Origin: Henckelia pumila | Taxonomy: Eukaryota; Streptophyta; Magnoliopsida; Lamiales; Gesneriaceae | Reading direction: 5' to 3' | Length of the DNA stretch: 64,000 bases | Assembly: GCF_033568475.1 (NCBI RefSeq) | Contig: NW_027331833.1 | Coordinates: forward strand, 1,860,001 to 1,924,000 | Part shown: positions 35,124 through 47,965 of the stretch, one piece after another | How positions within the stretch are numbered: position 1 is the first letter of the stretch | Layout of the letters: each line of letters starts with the position of its first letter | The notes under the pieces: generated by a model | The model's database searches: none | The model's input: only the letters and a program-made list of their open reading frames with translations | What the model was told of the DNA's origin: nothing | Position numbers and translations under genes: made by a program

Positions 35124-37008
35124 TGTTGGAAAACTGTGTTCAGATCAATTAAGAATTGATACCCGGTGCAGCGAAAGTTTAAAAAAATTTATTTTATTAT
35201 ATGGAACGATTCCATATATGGGTATCAAAACTTTTACGATTAAATTTGTTCAAGTAAAAATAAAAACACAGTTAAATTTTTACCTCGTCAAGCAAAGGCT
35301 TGATCGTGGACTCCAACAGAATTTAATCTGCTCTTCTTGTAAATCCCGGGAACCGATGACAGTCACGATCTAACTCCGGAATTAGGTCCACGAATGAAAA
35401 ACAGAAACCCTCTGATTGACTGCACTAGAAATCAATCAGAAGTTTTACGTAGAGAATAAACAGATATGATCTGTTAATTCGATTTGTAATTTTCACAAAA
35501 ATCACAAGTCGAATTTTCTCCGAAAGGGACATAGGAATTTTCGAAAAATCCTCTTGAATAGTATAGAGTGAATTTCGAAAATTGCAGTATTCAATGTGTG
35601 TAATTTTCAAACCCAACACCTCTATTTATAGATAATTTCTAGTTATAATTGTATCAGGACTCTAACTCCTTAAAGCCCATAATCCATAACTTAAGCCCAA
35701 CAAGCCAAGCCTGTTGTTATAGAAATTAATATAAAATTCAACGTGACTCCGATTGATAAACTGATTTCACCAATGTGCACAGAAACCATTTCTGCATCTT
35801 TTAGAGTCAAGATAATTTTTCTGAATCCGAATTCAGTGATTTTCAAAAATGCTCATCCCTATGTCATTTTAGGAAATCTCACTCCCTTTAGTTAAGAAGT
35901 CCAACTTCTCTTTCATTAAATTTAACTCTTTAAATTTAACTATCTCTACGGGGTTTTAGTAATCCATTACTTGTGTAACCCTCAATAGTTCAGGAATACA
36001 GCTAGCCGTGGGCTCTCAACTCCTTGTGACTCGGAACAACAATTTCCGACTTACCCATCGAATCATGGTAAGAGCGCCTAGCAACATCGCCCCATGATTC
36101 CCTAGGTATTACTGATAGTGCCTGCAAGAACCAGTAGATTTTGGTTAGCGTACAGTACGGTCCCTTCATCCATATATCCCGATCGAATCAACAACCATTG
36201 GTATATCGAGAGTCGTTCGAGATTCGATAACTATGCATTACATCTTGGAGATCAAATAGTGACATCGCATGTGTTACTAGGAAAACCCATTAACCTAAAA
36301 CACATCATGTACTCTGGCCAGAGATTCGTCACACTAATATCTCCTTAGATCGCATAGGATATCCATACTCGCAAGTATGTGGTGAATCCTTGACAACAAA
36401 GCATCGACTCCTATATGTGTCCTAACTGTACCCAATCCCGACACTTGATGACCCCAATAGAGTCGGTAAACGAGTCAAAGTACAGTACTAGCATATAGAG
36501 TCTCAATGATGTTTCAAGTAATAAGGACTAATGGTGTGCAACCAAAACCGCGGACTTTATCCACTCGATAAGTGATAACCACTTGAAAAGTCCGAATAGG
36601 GTAGTTCGATCATTCATCATATGAATATCCATTTGCATGCTTTGAACATCTCTATGTTCCATACCAATGAAACGTGGTACTCGGCATCGCAAATGCTAGT
36701 ATCAATCTCGAGCGATCCTTATCCTTATTTGTTGACGGCTCAATTGAATAGGAATAGTTTAGAATATACAGTGACTATAAGATGTGTTTCATGATAGTCA
36801 TCCCCATGTGCTACCACATCTTACATACACTATAGTATATTCAAGGTCTTTATCAAAACAACAATAGTATATCATAATATAACATTATGAAGAAAGATAA
36901 AGTCAATGCCATTATAAAAGTGTAAATCATATTAAACAAAAGATTGTTTTACATAGAGTCCTAAAAGCCCTTAGCCACAAGTTGGCTAACCGGGCACCCA
37001 CTCTTTCA
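35124..37008 (-). repeat. 3' LTR of the Angela-type element
   Basis: Nearly identical to 42605-44490. A TATA-like TATTTATA (minus TATAAATA) occurs at about 35621-35628. Confidence 0.9.
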
Positions 37009-37022
37009 ATCATCCACTTGCC

Positions 37023-39638
37023 CTAAAACCAACTAGTCATACTATGTAATCCCATTGCTTCGCGATGTTTGTCAAACAATGGTCCTGGCAAGGGCTTAGT
37101 AAGCGGATCAGCGATATTGTCTGTAGAGGCCACTCTCTCGACACTGATGTCTCCTCTTTCCACGATCTCCCGGATGATGTGGTATTTCCTCAGTACGTGT
37201 TTGGACTTCTGATGAGACCTTGGTTCCTTTGCCTGAGCAACGGCACCCGTGTTGTCACAGTACACCGGGACTGGACCAACAGCTTCAGAAATTACACCCA
37301 ACTCTTGGATGAATTTCCTTATCCAAACCGCCTCTTTAGCAGCAGCTGATGTTGCAATGTATTCTGCCTCAATGGTGGAATCCGCTGTGGTGTCCTGCTT
37401 GGAACTCTTCCAAGAGACAGCACCGCCATTGAGCACGAATACAAATCCAGAGGTTGATTTCGAGTCATCCACATCACATTGGAAGCTAGAGTCGGTATAG
37501 CCTTCCAACTTCAATTCTCTCCCTCCATAAACCATTAATAAATTCTTAGTCCTTCGCAAGTACTTAAGAATATCCTTCACGGCTTTCCAATGCATTTGAT
37601 CGGGATTAGCTTGGTATCTGCTCGTGACGCTCAGAGCATAGGCCACATCCGGTCTGGTAGATATCATCCCATATATGATACTACCTATGGCTGACGCATA
37701 TGGCACGTGTGTCATCTTCTCTATCTCTTCGTCAGTCTTGGGACACATAGACTTGGATAGAGAAACTCCATAAAACATAGGTATATGTTCTCTCTTGGAC
37801 CCATCCATTGAAAACCTTTTCAATATGGTGTCGATGTAGGTTGATTGAGTGAGTTCTATCATTTTTTTAGATCTATCTCTATAGATCTGAATTCCTAGAA
37901 TATAGGATATCTCACCTAAATCCTTCATCGAGAATCTACCTGATAACCATATCTTTGTTGACTGCAACATCCCTACATCATTCCCCATGAGTAGGATGTC
38001 ATCAACATAAAGTACTAAGAATGTTACCGCATTCTTAACTACTTTCTTGTACATGCATGGTTCCTCCGGGTTCTTGATAAAGCCAAAATCCTTTATCGTT
38101 TCATCAAATTTCTGGTTCCAACTTTTTGATGCTTGTTTGAGACCATAGATTGATCTCTGAAGCTTGCATACTTTATGCTCGCTTCCCATGGATGTGTATC
38201 CCTCAGGATGCATCATATAGATCTCTTGCTTAATGTTTCCATTAAAAAATGCAGTCTTTACATCCATTTGCCATATCTCATAGTCATACCATGCTGCTAT
38301 GGCAATAAGGATTCTTATGGACTTGAACATTGCGACTGGTGAAAAAGTTTCATCATAGTCAACTTCTTGTCTTTGAGTATAACCTTTTGCCACCAATAGT
38401 GCCTTGTAGGTCAATACTTTTCCATCAGGCCCAAGCTTTCTCTTATAGATCCATTTGCACCCAATTGGAACAATTCCATCGGGAGGATCTACTAAAGACC
38501 AAACTTGGTTAGAATGCATCGAGTCTATTTTCGATTGCATAGCTTTAAGCCATAAATTCGAATCCGCATCAGAAATTGCTTCCTTGAAGTTTCTTGGATC
38601 ACATCCAATGTCGGGTTCACTTTGATCCCCTTCAAGAAGAAGACCATATCTAATAGGAGGCCTAGAAGTCCTCTCGGATCTCCTAGCAATAGGCGTGTCT
38701 TGTGATGATTCTTGAGGTGTAGGATCGCTATTTTGTATCTCGGGTTCTTCTCGAATTTTTTCGAGTTCCATCATCTTGCCTTTCTTATCCAATAAGAACT
38801 CCTTCTCCAAGAAGGTGGCATTCCTTGAAACAAACACTTTTGTTTCAGCAGGATGATAGAAATAATATCCGATTGAATTCTTCGGATACCCTACAAAATA
38901 ACATAAGGTGGATCGACTATCCAACTTATCTCCCACTGTCTGCTTCACATAAGCAGGACATCCCCAAATCCTCAAGTACGAATACTTAGGAGCTTTGCCA
39001 TTCCATAACTCGTATGGTGTTGTATCTACTGCTTTAGTGTGGACGTTGTTTAACAACAATACCGCCGTTTCAAGCGCGTAGCCCCAAAACGAAGGTGGGA
39101 GCTCAGTGAAGCTCATCATGGATCGAACCATGTCCAACAAAGTTCGATTGCGACGCTTCGAAACACCATTAAGCTGAGATGTCATAGGAGGAGTCCACTG
39201 AGAGAGAATCTCATTCTCTTTTAGATAGTCCAAAAACTCGGTACTTAAGTATTCTCCACCTCGATCCAATCGAAGTGCCTTAATACTTTTACCTAGTTTG
39301 TTTTCTACTTCAGCCTTGAATTCTTTGAACCTTTCAAATGCTTCAGACTTATATTTCATTAAATATAAATACTCATACCTAGAATGATCATCAGTAAAGG
39401 TAATGAAGTAGGTGTTGCCACATTTAGTACCAATCCTAAATGGACCGCAAACATCTGTATGGATCAAATCCAACAGATTTTGACTACGCTCAGGTTTCTC
39501 TTTGAAAGGAGATTTAGTCATTTTTCCCTTTAGGCAGGACTCACAAGTAGGTAGAGAGTTAATATCAGACATATCAAACATGCCCTCTCCCACTAGCTTG
39601 TTCATCCTCCTTGAGGAAATATGACCTAGCCTAGCATG
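37023..39638 (-). pseudogene. pol: Angela-type pol: integrase, reverse transcriptase, RNase H
   Basis: Continuous open frame (860 aa from the first Met at 39605; codons resume directly after the stop at 39639-39641). It starts with the GAG-pre-integrase zinc region (HARLGH..CESCLKGKM). The integrase core has HTDVCGPF, FTDDHSRY and RGGEYLSTEF, which fits the D,D-35-E triad. Then come the RT (WQMDVKTAFFNGN, LYVDDILLMGND) and RNase H (GYTDSSFQCD, STIEAEY, KHVLRKYH). The usual catalytic boxes are present. It ends at TAG 15 bp before the 3' LTR. Whether any product forms depends on read-through of the upstream stop. Confidence 0.9.
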
Positions 39639-40937
39639 CTAAAGGTTTGCCGGGTTTTGACTATCGTCCTTCCTTTTAATTGTTGTTACCGTTTTATCAA
39701 CATAATTAATTGGAACGGCTTTTAATTTTAAGCTATATAAATCATTTTCAAGTTGTCCATTTCCAATCAAACATTCATTCTTGTAAATATTGCAAATCCC
39801 ATTCACAAAATTGCAAGAAAAACCATCTCTATCAAGCATAGAAATAGATATAATGTTTTTGACCAAATCCGGAACATATAAAACATCTCTCAAAAATAAC
39901 TTAAAATTGTTCTGCAAAACTAAATAAATGTCTCCTATAGCTTTGGCTTCGACTCTAGAACCATTCCCGAGCCTTAGCTGGGTCTCACTCATCCTTAGCT
40001 TACGACTTCTTGTCATCACCTGCAAATCATTGCAAATGTGAGATTCACATCCGGTATCCAATATCCAAGAAAAAGTATTAAGCGAAACATTTATTTCAAT
40101 GTAAAACATACCCTTTGCAGTTCGCAACTGTTCGAGGTATTCCTTGCAGTTACGTTTCCAATGACCAGGTTTCTTGCAGTAATGGCAAACGTTTTCATCT
40201 TTTATCCCAATTGAAGCCTTGGCCTTTCCCTTCTTATTTGGTACAATCTTCTTGGGCGGGGCAGAACGTTTCTTACCCTTTCCACTTGGTCCTTTCTTAG
40301 AGTTAGAAGAGGAGCCAACCAAGAGTACTGGTTTATCCTTCTTTAGTGTGGCTTCATATGTGACAAGCATATTGACCATCTCTTCAAGGGTGGCCTCTAT
40401 CTTGTTCATATTAAAGTTCATCACAAAACCGTCAAACGATGAAGTAAGTGATAGAAGCAACAAGTCCGCGCTAAGTTCATGCTCCAAAGTCAAGTCGAGT
40501 GTTACCAAATTTTCAATGAGCCCAATCATGCGCACCCCATGCTCACGGACCGAAGTCCCATCTCGCATGCGGCTCGTCATGAGCTCTCTGACGGTGGCAT
40601 ACCTCTCCGACCTTGACTGAGCTCCAAAGAGTTCCTTGAGGTTCTTGTGAATATCAGCAGCATTCACAGCATCCTCAAATCTCCTTTGAAGCTCATCAGA
40701 CATCGAAGCCTGCATGTAGCATTTGGCCTTGATATCATGGTCCCACCATAAATCAAGTTTGGCCAACTCTTTCGGACTTGTATTAGCCGGGGCTTCCTTC
40801 GGAGGCGGCTTTTCTAACACGTAGAAAGCTTTTTCCGAAGTAAGAATAATTTTCAACTTACGAAACCATTCCGTATAGTTTGCGCCAGTCAATTTGTTTT
40901 GTTCGAGAATTGAAAACAGTGGATTGCGAGAAGTCAT
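39639..40937 (-). pseudogene. gag: Angela-type gag and protease, ending at an in-frame TAG
   Basis: 432 codons from ATG at 40937. The capsid region (LFSILEQNKLTGANYTEWFR, LWWDHDIKAKCYMQASMSDE) is followed by a basic linker. A zinc knuckle CHYCKKPGHWKRNC (CX2CX4HX4C) and the aspartic protease motif WILDTGCESHIC follow. The frame ends in TAG at 39639-39641 and reopens in the same frame as HARLGH. Related elements have a sense codon here, usually for Trp before HARLGH, so one substitution probably split the polyprotein. Confidence 0.9.
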
Positions 40938-42590
40938 TGTAATAGTATACTGAAAAGGAAACAGACAATAATCAATGATTGTTTAATTAATTTACTAAGA
41001 CATAAAATATGGCGAATTTTAATTTTATGAATTACACTCCCACTATTTTAACGATTTCACTACCCTCTAGTGAAAACGGGAAACTGTTTTCCTTAGTGAG
41101 AACATGGAGTCCAATTGACAAATCATGATCTCGAATAATATCAACCAACCATAATTTTCAAAAGGTAGAGCCCAATTACTTCCAAAGTAACCCCCATGTT
41201 TTTACCTCATGTCCAATAAGGGCCCAATAATATGACGTCGTTTATTGTGACATGTCAAGATAACCCATCAATATTAAGTTGTGATGGACGGTCGCCATGT
41301 GGATCCCCAATAATATGAGCCAATCCCATGGGAGTTCCACCCAACTTACAACATGTGTCGATCCAATGTACAGCTTTCCGACGAACGGGCCCCCCCCCCC
41401 CAATAATATGAGACGGACCGTATCCGCGGGTAGCATCTCATACATTGATCGTTGATGGAAGGTAGGAATATTTAAACAATATTTAAATTCCCTTTTTATT
41501 AATCTTGATATCAATTTTAAATCATATTTAAAATGAGGAATTTTTAATTTTGAAAATTTGTCTCATCATGCAATTTATGTATGCTTGCGGGATTCATACA
41601 ATTTAGTCTAAACATGCATACATCAATAATATTATATATTATTTAAGGATGATCGATCCCATTAACTAATCGACTCGTGGTTGCCAATCACGAGTCTAAG
41701 TCCAATCCTAGGTGATATGCAAGTATGCAATGCAATCCTATTACATTGAGCTTCCAATTTACATTTCTTCGGTCTTCATTGTATGCTGGGCCCACCATTT
41801 CTTCAAATCGTTGTCTCCCACTAAGTCTAATAAATTTACAATAAATTTCGATTACAAATATGGGATACATTTTAGGGGTGGAAACGGGCCATAAACCAGG
41901 CCCACTTTTATTACATATGACAATCATATTGGGCTATAAACCAAGCCCATAAATAAACACCAGCAACAATAAGACAAATGTAAATCACCTAACATACACC
42001 TAAAACATTGGTCATGGCAATCGATCATTCTTTATCCATTAATTAATTTAATAATTAAATAATTGGATAAACATGCAAAGACATCATAATTTAAAAGATA
42101 AAATCATATTTTATCTTATCCATCCATAAGATCATATCTTATCATCAATTGTACCAAAATAATTAATTTTATAAAATTTAATTTAACGGATAAAATTTAT
42201 AAATTTTCCAAAAATTCAAATTTATCCAAAAATCAATTTTAAAATTTTCGGACTCGAACAATTCGATCCGATGCCTCATGAACCAATCAAAAACAATTTT
42301 CGATCGGATCAAAAACTAGAATTTCAAAAATTAAAATTTCAATTAAAAATTAAAAAATAATTTTTCCGGGCTGCACGGGACAATCTCGGGCAGCCCGCGC
42401 CCCAAAAAGGGGCCCGGGCAGAGCAGCCCGTCGCTGCCCCTTGGGCAGCGACGGTCGCTGCCCTGGGCAGCGACGTTCGCTGCCCGATTTGCCCATTAAT
42501 ATTCAATTTAAAATTTTCGTTTTGTTTCAAAAACCGAGGCTTAAAAATTTTGTACAATCGATTAATTTAATCGTTTGATCTGAGCAACCT
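40938..42590 (-). other. Long untranslated leader of the Angela-type element
   Basis: About 1.65 kb between the primer-binding site and gag with no long frame. It includes a C12 run (41390-41401) and, next to the primer-binding site, a very GC-rich block (about 42365-42490) with repeated GGGCAGCGAC and GTCGCTGCCC words able to form strong hairpins. Confidence 0.7.
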
Positions 42591-42603
42591 GGCTCTGATA
42601 CCA
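42591..42603 (-). other. Primer-binding site of the Angela-type element
   Basis: On the minus strand TGGTATCAGAGCC, complementary to the 3' end of initiator methionine tRNA, lies one base after the 5' LTR end. Confidence 0.9.
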
Positions 42604-42604
42604 C

Positions 42605-44490
42605 TGTTGGAAAACGGTGTTCAGATCAATTAAGAATTGATACCCGATGCAGCGGAAGTTTAAAAAAATTTTATTTCATTATATGGAACGATTCCATATA
42701 TGGGTATCAAAACTTTTACGATTAAATTTGTTCAAGTAAAAATAAAAACACAGTTAAATTTTTACCTCGTCAAGCAAAGGCTTGATCGTGGACTCCAACA
42801 GAATTTAATCTGCTCTTCTTGTAAATCCCGGGAACCGATGACAGTCACGATCTAACTCCGGAATTAGGTCCACGAATGAAAAACAGAAACCCTCTGATTG
42901 ACTGCACTAGAAATCAATCAGAAGTTTTACGTAGAGAATAAACAGATATAATCTGTTAATTCGATTTGTAATTTTCACAAAAATCACAAGTCGAATTTTC
43001 TCCGAAAGGGACAGAGGAATTTTCGAAAAATCCTCTTGAATAGTATAGAGTGAATTTCGAAAATTGCAGTATTCAATATGTGTAATTTTTGAATCCAACA
43101 CCTCTATTTATAGATAATTTCTATTTATAATTGTATCAGGACTCTAACTCCTTAAAGCCCACAATCCATAACTTAAGCCCAACAAGCCAAGCCTGTTGTT
43201 ATAAAAATTAATATAAAATTCATCGTGACTCCGATTGATAAACTGATTTCACCAATGTGCACAGAAACCATTTCTACATCTTTTAGAGTCAAGATAATTT
43301 TTCTGAATCCGAATTCAGTGATTTTCAAAAATGTTCATCCCTATGTCATTTTAGGAAATCCCACTCCCTTTAGTTAAGAAGTCCAACTTCTCTTTCATTA
43401 AATTTAACTCTTTAAATTTAACTATCTCTACGGGGTTTTAGTAATCCATTACTTGTGTAACCCTCAATAGTTCAGGAATACAGCTAGTCGTGGGCTCACA
43501 ACTCCTTGTGACTCGGAACAACAATTTCCGACTTACCCATCGAATCATGGTAAGAGCGCCTAGCAACATCGCCCCATGATTCCCTAGGTATTACTGATAG
43601 TGCCTGCAAGAACCAGTAGATTTTGGTTAGCGTACAGTACGGTCCCTTCATCCATATATCCCGATCGAATCAACAACCATTGGTATATCGAGAGTCGTTC
43701 GAGATTCGATAACTATGCATTACATCTTGGAGATCAAATAGTGACATCGCATGTGTTACTAGGAAAACCCATTAACCTAAAACACATCATGTACTCTGGC
43801 CAGAGATTCGTCACACTAATATCTCCTCAGATCACATAGGATATCCATACTCGCAAGTATGTGGTGAATCCTTGACAACAAAGCATCGACTCCTATATGT
43901 GTCCTAACTGTACCCAATCCCGACACTTGATGACCCCAATAGAGTCGGTAAACGAGTCAAAGTACAGTACTAGCATATAGAGTCTCAATGATGTTTCAAG
44001 TAATAAGGACTAATGGTGTGCAACCAAAACCGCGGACTTTATCCACTCGATAAGTGATAACCACTTGAAAAGTCCGAATAGGGTAGTTCGATCATTCATC
44101 ATATGAATATCCATTTGCATGCTTTGAACATCTCTATGTTCCATACCAATGAAGCGTGGTACTCGGCATCGCAAATGCTAGTATCAATCTCGAGCAATCC
44201 TTATCCTTATTTGCGGACGGCTCAATTGACTAGGAACAGTTTAGAATATACAGTGACTATAAGATGTGTTTCATGATAGTCATCCTCATGTGCTACCACA
44301 TCTTACATACACTATAGTATATTCAAGGTCTTTATCAAAACAACAATAGTATATCATAATATAACATTATGAAGAAAGATAAAGTCAATGCCATTATAAA
44401 AGTGTAAATCATATTAAACAAAAGATTGTTTTACATAGAGTCATAAAAGCCCTTAGCCACAAGTTGGCTAACCGGGCACCCACTCTTTCA
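42605..44490 (-). repeat. 5' LTR of the Angela-type element
   Basis: Carries the promoter in minus orientation; TATAAATA at about 43105-43112. The 79-codon frame at 43600 is a non-coding shadow present in both LTRs. Confidence 0.9.
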
Positions 44491-45515
44491 CTCGTATATT
44501 CACCCTACCACTATAGCGTCAATGCCCACCGTCGTGGTCGCTCCTAGTGATAGCAAAACCAGGGGCTGAGCTTCCCCAAAACTTGACTCGAATCCAAAAT
44601 AGGACACAAGACTCTCATGGACACTGACAGCACCTGACTCGAGTCCATGATGAGTTACAAGCTCCCTATGGAAACTGTCAATGACTCACATCTCCCGAGA
44701 TGCATTCCAGTATAAAACATGCATGTGCTAAGCAACAAATCATGGAAAACATATAGCACATACGATGCAACATATAAGCATATATATCATGTCGGCTATA
44801 TCGGTCGGTACTTACGTACCTCTAATATCGCAGGTCAAACTTAGCACACTGGTCTAGATCCCACGTCTAAAAAGTCTGCTCTACTGCGACTGCGATACAA
44901 ATACCCATGCATAATTATTTAAGCTCTAAAAACCTAAACTAAGTTATTTCATGCTCCTAAATATTTTTAGGAAGCCAAAGCTATACATGCGTTCGTCGTC
45001 AGCCCTTTGCTGTAGATAGCCTCACAACTAGGCCACAGCTCCGCTACGACGCCTGAATTGTTCCGCTACTCTTGGAACCCCAAAAGAACGCCTAGAATTT
45101 CTTAGATCTAAGCAAGAAGGCCTAAGAAACGAGAGAGAAAAGAAGTTGAGGTGCAAGGAAGAATGAGCTCGGCACCCCTATTTATAGGCGACGATCGGAG
45201 CGTCCGATCCAGTTCAAACCGTCCGATCCTCGCGTCCGAACTCTCCTGGACAAAAACGTGTCTAGTTTCTAGAGAATGCCTGCCGACACTAGTTCAGAGC
45301 CTCCGATCCAACTTCGGATTGTCCGAACTCCCCTTAGTGACGTCACCAATGACGTAATATTTCGGACAGCTGGATATTTGAGTACGGAGCCTCCGAACTC
45401 CGATCGGATCGTTCGAATGCCTTCATATCCTCCACTTCGGGTCGTGTGAACTTAAAAATATTGATGATGATAAATTCCTTAATCACCTTACTTGGGTACG
45501 GGTCACTACAAAAAC

Positions 45516-46084
45516 GATATTATTTAACGATCCGAGCTTGAGCTTCGTACCATTCAGGCAGTTTGGTTCATTTAAAGCACTTATATATGTATTTATTACT
45601 ATTTATTAAACTTTAGGCAATTATACTTACTGATTTGGAAGATATCTAGCTACGTCAATTATATATCTAACAACGAAAGATACACATTTAATTACATTGT
45701 TAGGACAGATATGTAAAAATCAAAATTGCACCCCTCCACTATCTTATTGAATTTAATATCACTTTGAATTTAAAAATTAAAGTGTCGTACTCTCTCCGTC
45801 TAGATTATATAGTCCTATTTTTTTTTAACACAGATTAAAAAAAATCATTGGGAAAATAAATTTTATACAAACTTCTTATTTTATTCCTATTTAATGTATT
45901 AAAAAATAATTGTACAATTTTCAATGTGTAATTAATATGAGTTATATTAGTAAAGGAGTGCAAAAAAATATTAATAAATATGGAATATGACTATATATTT
46001 GAGACAAAAAAAACGTAGACTATATAATTGGAACGAAAGGAGAATGTTTTTTATTATTTTCAATTCTTAAAAATCATAATTATT
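45516..46084. other. Intergenic segment between the two solo LTRs
   Basis: AT-rich. It continues, across the first solo LTR, the debris seen at 34480-34670, with CGATCCGAGCTTGAGCTTCG at its start. No gene was seen. Confidence 0.4.
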
Positions 46085-46460
46085 CTTTAAAAATTATATT
46101 TGAAGAACATTTTTTAAAAATATTTTAAAAAATGTTTACAAAAACTTTAAATTTTTTTTAACTTATAAAACACTAATTTTTTTTTTAAATTACTCGTTCA
46201 AATGAACCATTTATTAAGATGTTATAGTTAGATAAACAAAAATTTATGGAAATAGGTTTTTGTGATATGTTTTTTATTTATTAAACATAAAAGTTCATGT
46301 GAGACAGTTTCAATTTCACGGATTAATTTTCTGAGATGAATCTTCTAGGGTCACTCATGAAAAGTATTACTTTTTATGTCAAAATATATTTTTTTTTATT
46401 ATAAATATGAACATGATTGCCCCATTCAAATAAAGATCTGTGAGATCGTCTCACAAAAAA
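46085..46460. repeat. Left copy of a duplication flanking the second solo LTR
   Basis: Shares its layout with 47966-48310, including AAGATGTTATA, GAAAATAGG-like words, AGGTTTTTGTGATATG and then a GTGAGAC-type MITE (about 46290-46455). The copies differ by substitutions and small indels. Confidence 0.6.
46290..46455. repeat. MITE-like element (GTGAGAC family)
   Basis: Begins near TGTGAGACAGTTTC and ends GTGAGATCGTCTCACA. The centre has GGGTCACTCATGAAAAGTATTAC. I recognise this type as a very common short non-autonomous element in eudicots, but cannot name its transposase superfamily. Confidence 0.6.
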
Positions 46461-47965
46461 TGTTGTAGCCCGACTACTAATTAAGCTAATCTACTGCTTA
46501 AAAATGATTAACGGATTCTCATTGGGTTTAAGGAGTTGAAAATCGGATTCAAAACGATTAAAAATGGTTCCAAGGGCTTCAAGTGTTGAGATAGTTCGGA
46601 AGTCCCGAAGAGTAAGTTCGAAAACACCGAACTAGTTCGGAAGCCAGAGTTAATGATCGGTAATACCGAGCAGTTCGGAAGCATAGAACTGGAGATCAGA
46701 AGCTCAGATCTTGTGACAGTATAACAGGGTATGGTTTTTGATTGGGTGATTGGACTTAAAAGAGTTCGGAAGCTCCGAACCAGAGTTTGGTAGGTCCGAA
46801 CTGTGTTGGTAGAAGTGTGTTCTCCAATCAGAGATATGCGTCCGGTAAAGAGAGTTCAGAAAAACGATCGGTAGTTTTGAAGTGCGTTTGAAAGCTCCGA
46901 ACTTGAGATCGAACCTTCCGATCGAGGTCTATAAATAGAGGCTTGAGGCAGCCATTTCCCTCACTCATGCTTCAGTTTTCCTCTCGTTTTCTAGTTATAT
47001 TTTGGGGTTTTTGGGTGTCGTTTCGAGGGCCAGTGGATACCGAGGTGCTACCGAGATCGTAGTGGAGTTGTGTCTAAGTTTTGAGGTCATCACCATTAAA
47101 AGAATGACTACGGACGCAGGTATCACTAGACCCTAATTAGCTTTAGTGAGTAGCTATTAGTCTAGTTAAAGCTTTTAGTAGTTGTTTAGTGATACAGTGA
47201 TTATCTGCTTATAGGCTTGGACTATAATGCTGTTATCTCTAGGTTGCTTATTCTGAGGTACGAACGTACTATTCGAGATATACTGGTTGAGTATGCATGT
47301 TCTATGTTTGCATGGTTTATATGACATGACTTATGTGCATTAATTATTATGTCACGACGATTAAGCTGCATACATTATCTTGTTGAGCCTATACCTTGAT
47401 ATTACTTGTAGAGGGGTCGCTCAGCCCCATGATATTTTTGTGGATAGATGTCATGGTTTTGGATCTGGTTATGTCCAAGGTTTATGATATGGGAGCCACC
47501 TCTTGATGCGATGACCCAACGTGCTACATACCATGGTGCCTACAGATTGAGCAGAGTTCCTTCACCGTGATAGGTTTCCTATACCCGATTGCTTGTATTT
47601 AGCATTCTTAGCATGTGTATACTCATACTTTCGTACTGAGCGTTGTTAGCTCACGTCTTCGGTTTTTGTTCTGGGCACACCATTCCACGGACATGACTTA
47701 GGTTAGACGGACCGGGTGATAGCGGTCGTTGAACAGCAGCATGGTGGATTGTACTGTACCAGGTTTCCCTAGTGGAGTTTAATATTCTCTTCAATCGAGT
47801 AGTAATAAATTTATCAGTAATTGTTTTTGGAACCGTTTGTATTCTTGCCGGTAGTTTTTAGTTGATTTAATTAAGTTTTCGTCGACTTACTTTTGATTAT
47901 TGTTTATTAAATTATATTGCATGATTAAGCTTTGACTCTTAGTGATTCAGTGACAGATCACTACA
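46461..47965 (+). mobile_element. Second Ty3/gypsy solo LTR (plus orientation)
   Basis: TGTTGTAGCCCG to GATCACTACA, 1,505 bp, with no internal region. It has a TATA box TATAAATA at 46928-46935. Upstream of the TATA is an array of GTTCGGAAG/CTCCGAAC quasi-palindromes (about 46600-46920). The layout parallels the first solo LTR (Tekay-like). No clear five-base target duplication is visible (AAAAA against AGAGA). Confidence 0.65.

Larger units (their letters stand above)
35124..44490 (-). mobile_element. Ty1/copia retrotransposon of the Angela lineage (9.4 kb)
   Basis: LTRs at 35124-37008 and 42605-44490 (1,885 and 1,886 bp) look about 98% identical by eye. Both are TGTTGG..TTTCA, with a perfect target duplication CTCGT (35119-35123 and 44491-44495). 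In minus orientation: 5' LTR, primer-binding site TGGTATCAGAGCC, a long leader (about 1.65 kb), gag-protease, integrase, reverse transcriptase, RNase H, polypurine tract and 3' LTR. The order IN before RT defines copia, and the LTR length and protein words resemble BARE-1/Angela. Apart from one amber codon the coding region is open, so the insertion is recent. Confidence 0.93.
34676..45510 (-). mobile_element. Ty3/gypsy solo LTR, split by the Angela-type copia element
   Basis: The two pieces (34676-35123 and 44496-45510) form one LTR of about 1.46 kb in minus orientation, beginning TGTAGTGACCCG at 45510. The target duplication is AAAAC on both sides (34671-34675 and 45511-45515). No internal gypsy sequence exists, so it is a solo LTR left by LTR-LTR recombination. 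A TATA box CCTATAAATAGG lies at about 45176-45187 on the minus strand, with GATCGGAC/GTCCGATC quasi-palindromes just upstream (45190-45430). One terminal base pair has decayed (TA for TG at 34676). Confidence 0.8.

Noticed and set aside
36118..36348. 76-codon open frame, repeated at 43600
   Set aside because: It lies in both LTRs of the Angela-type element and is conserved only because the LTRs are nearly identical.
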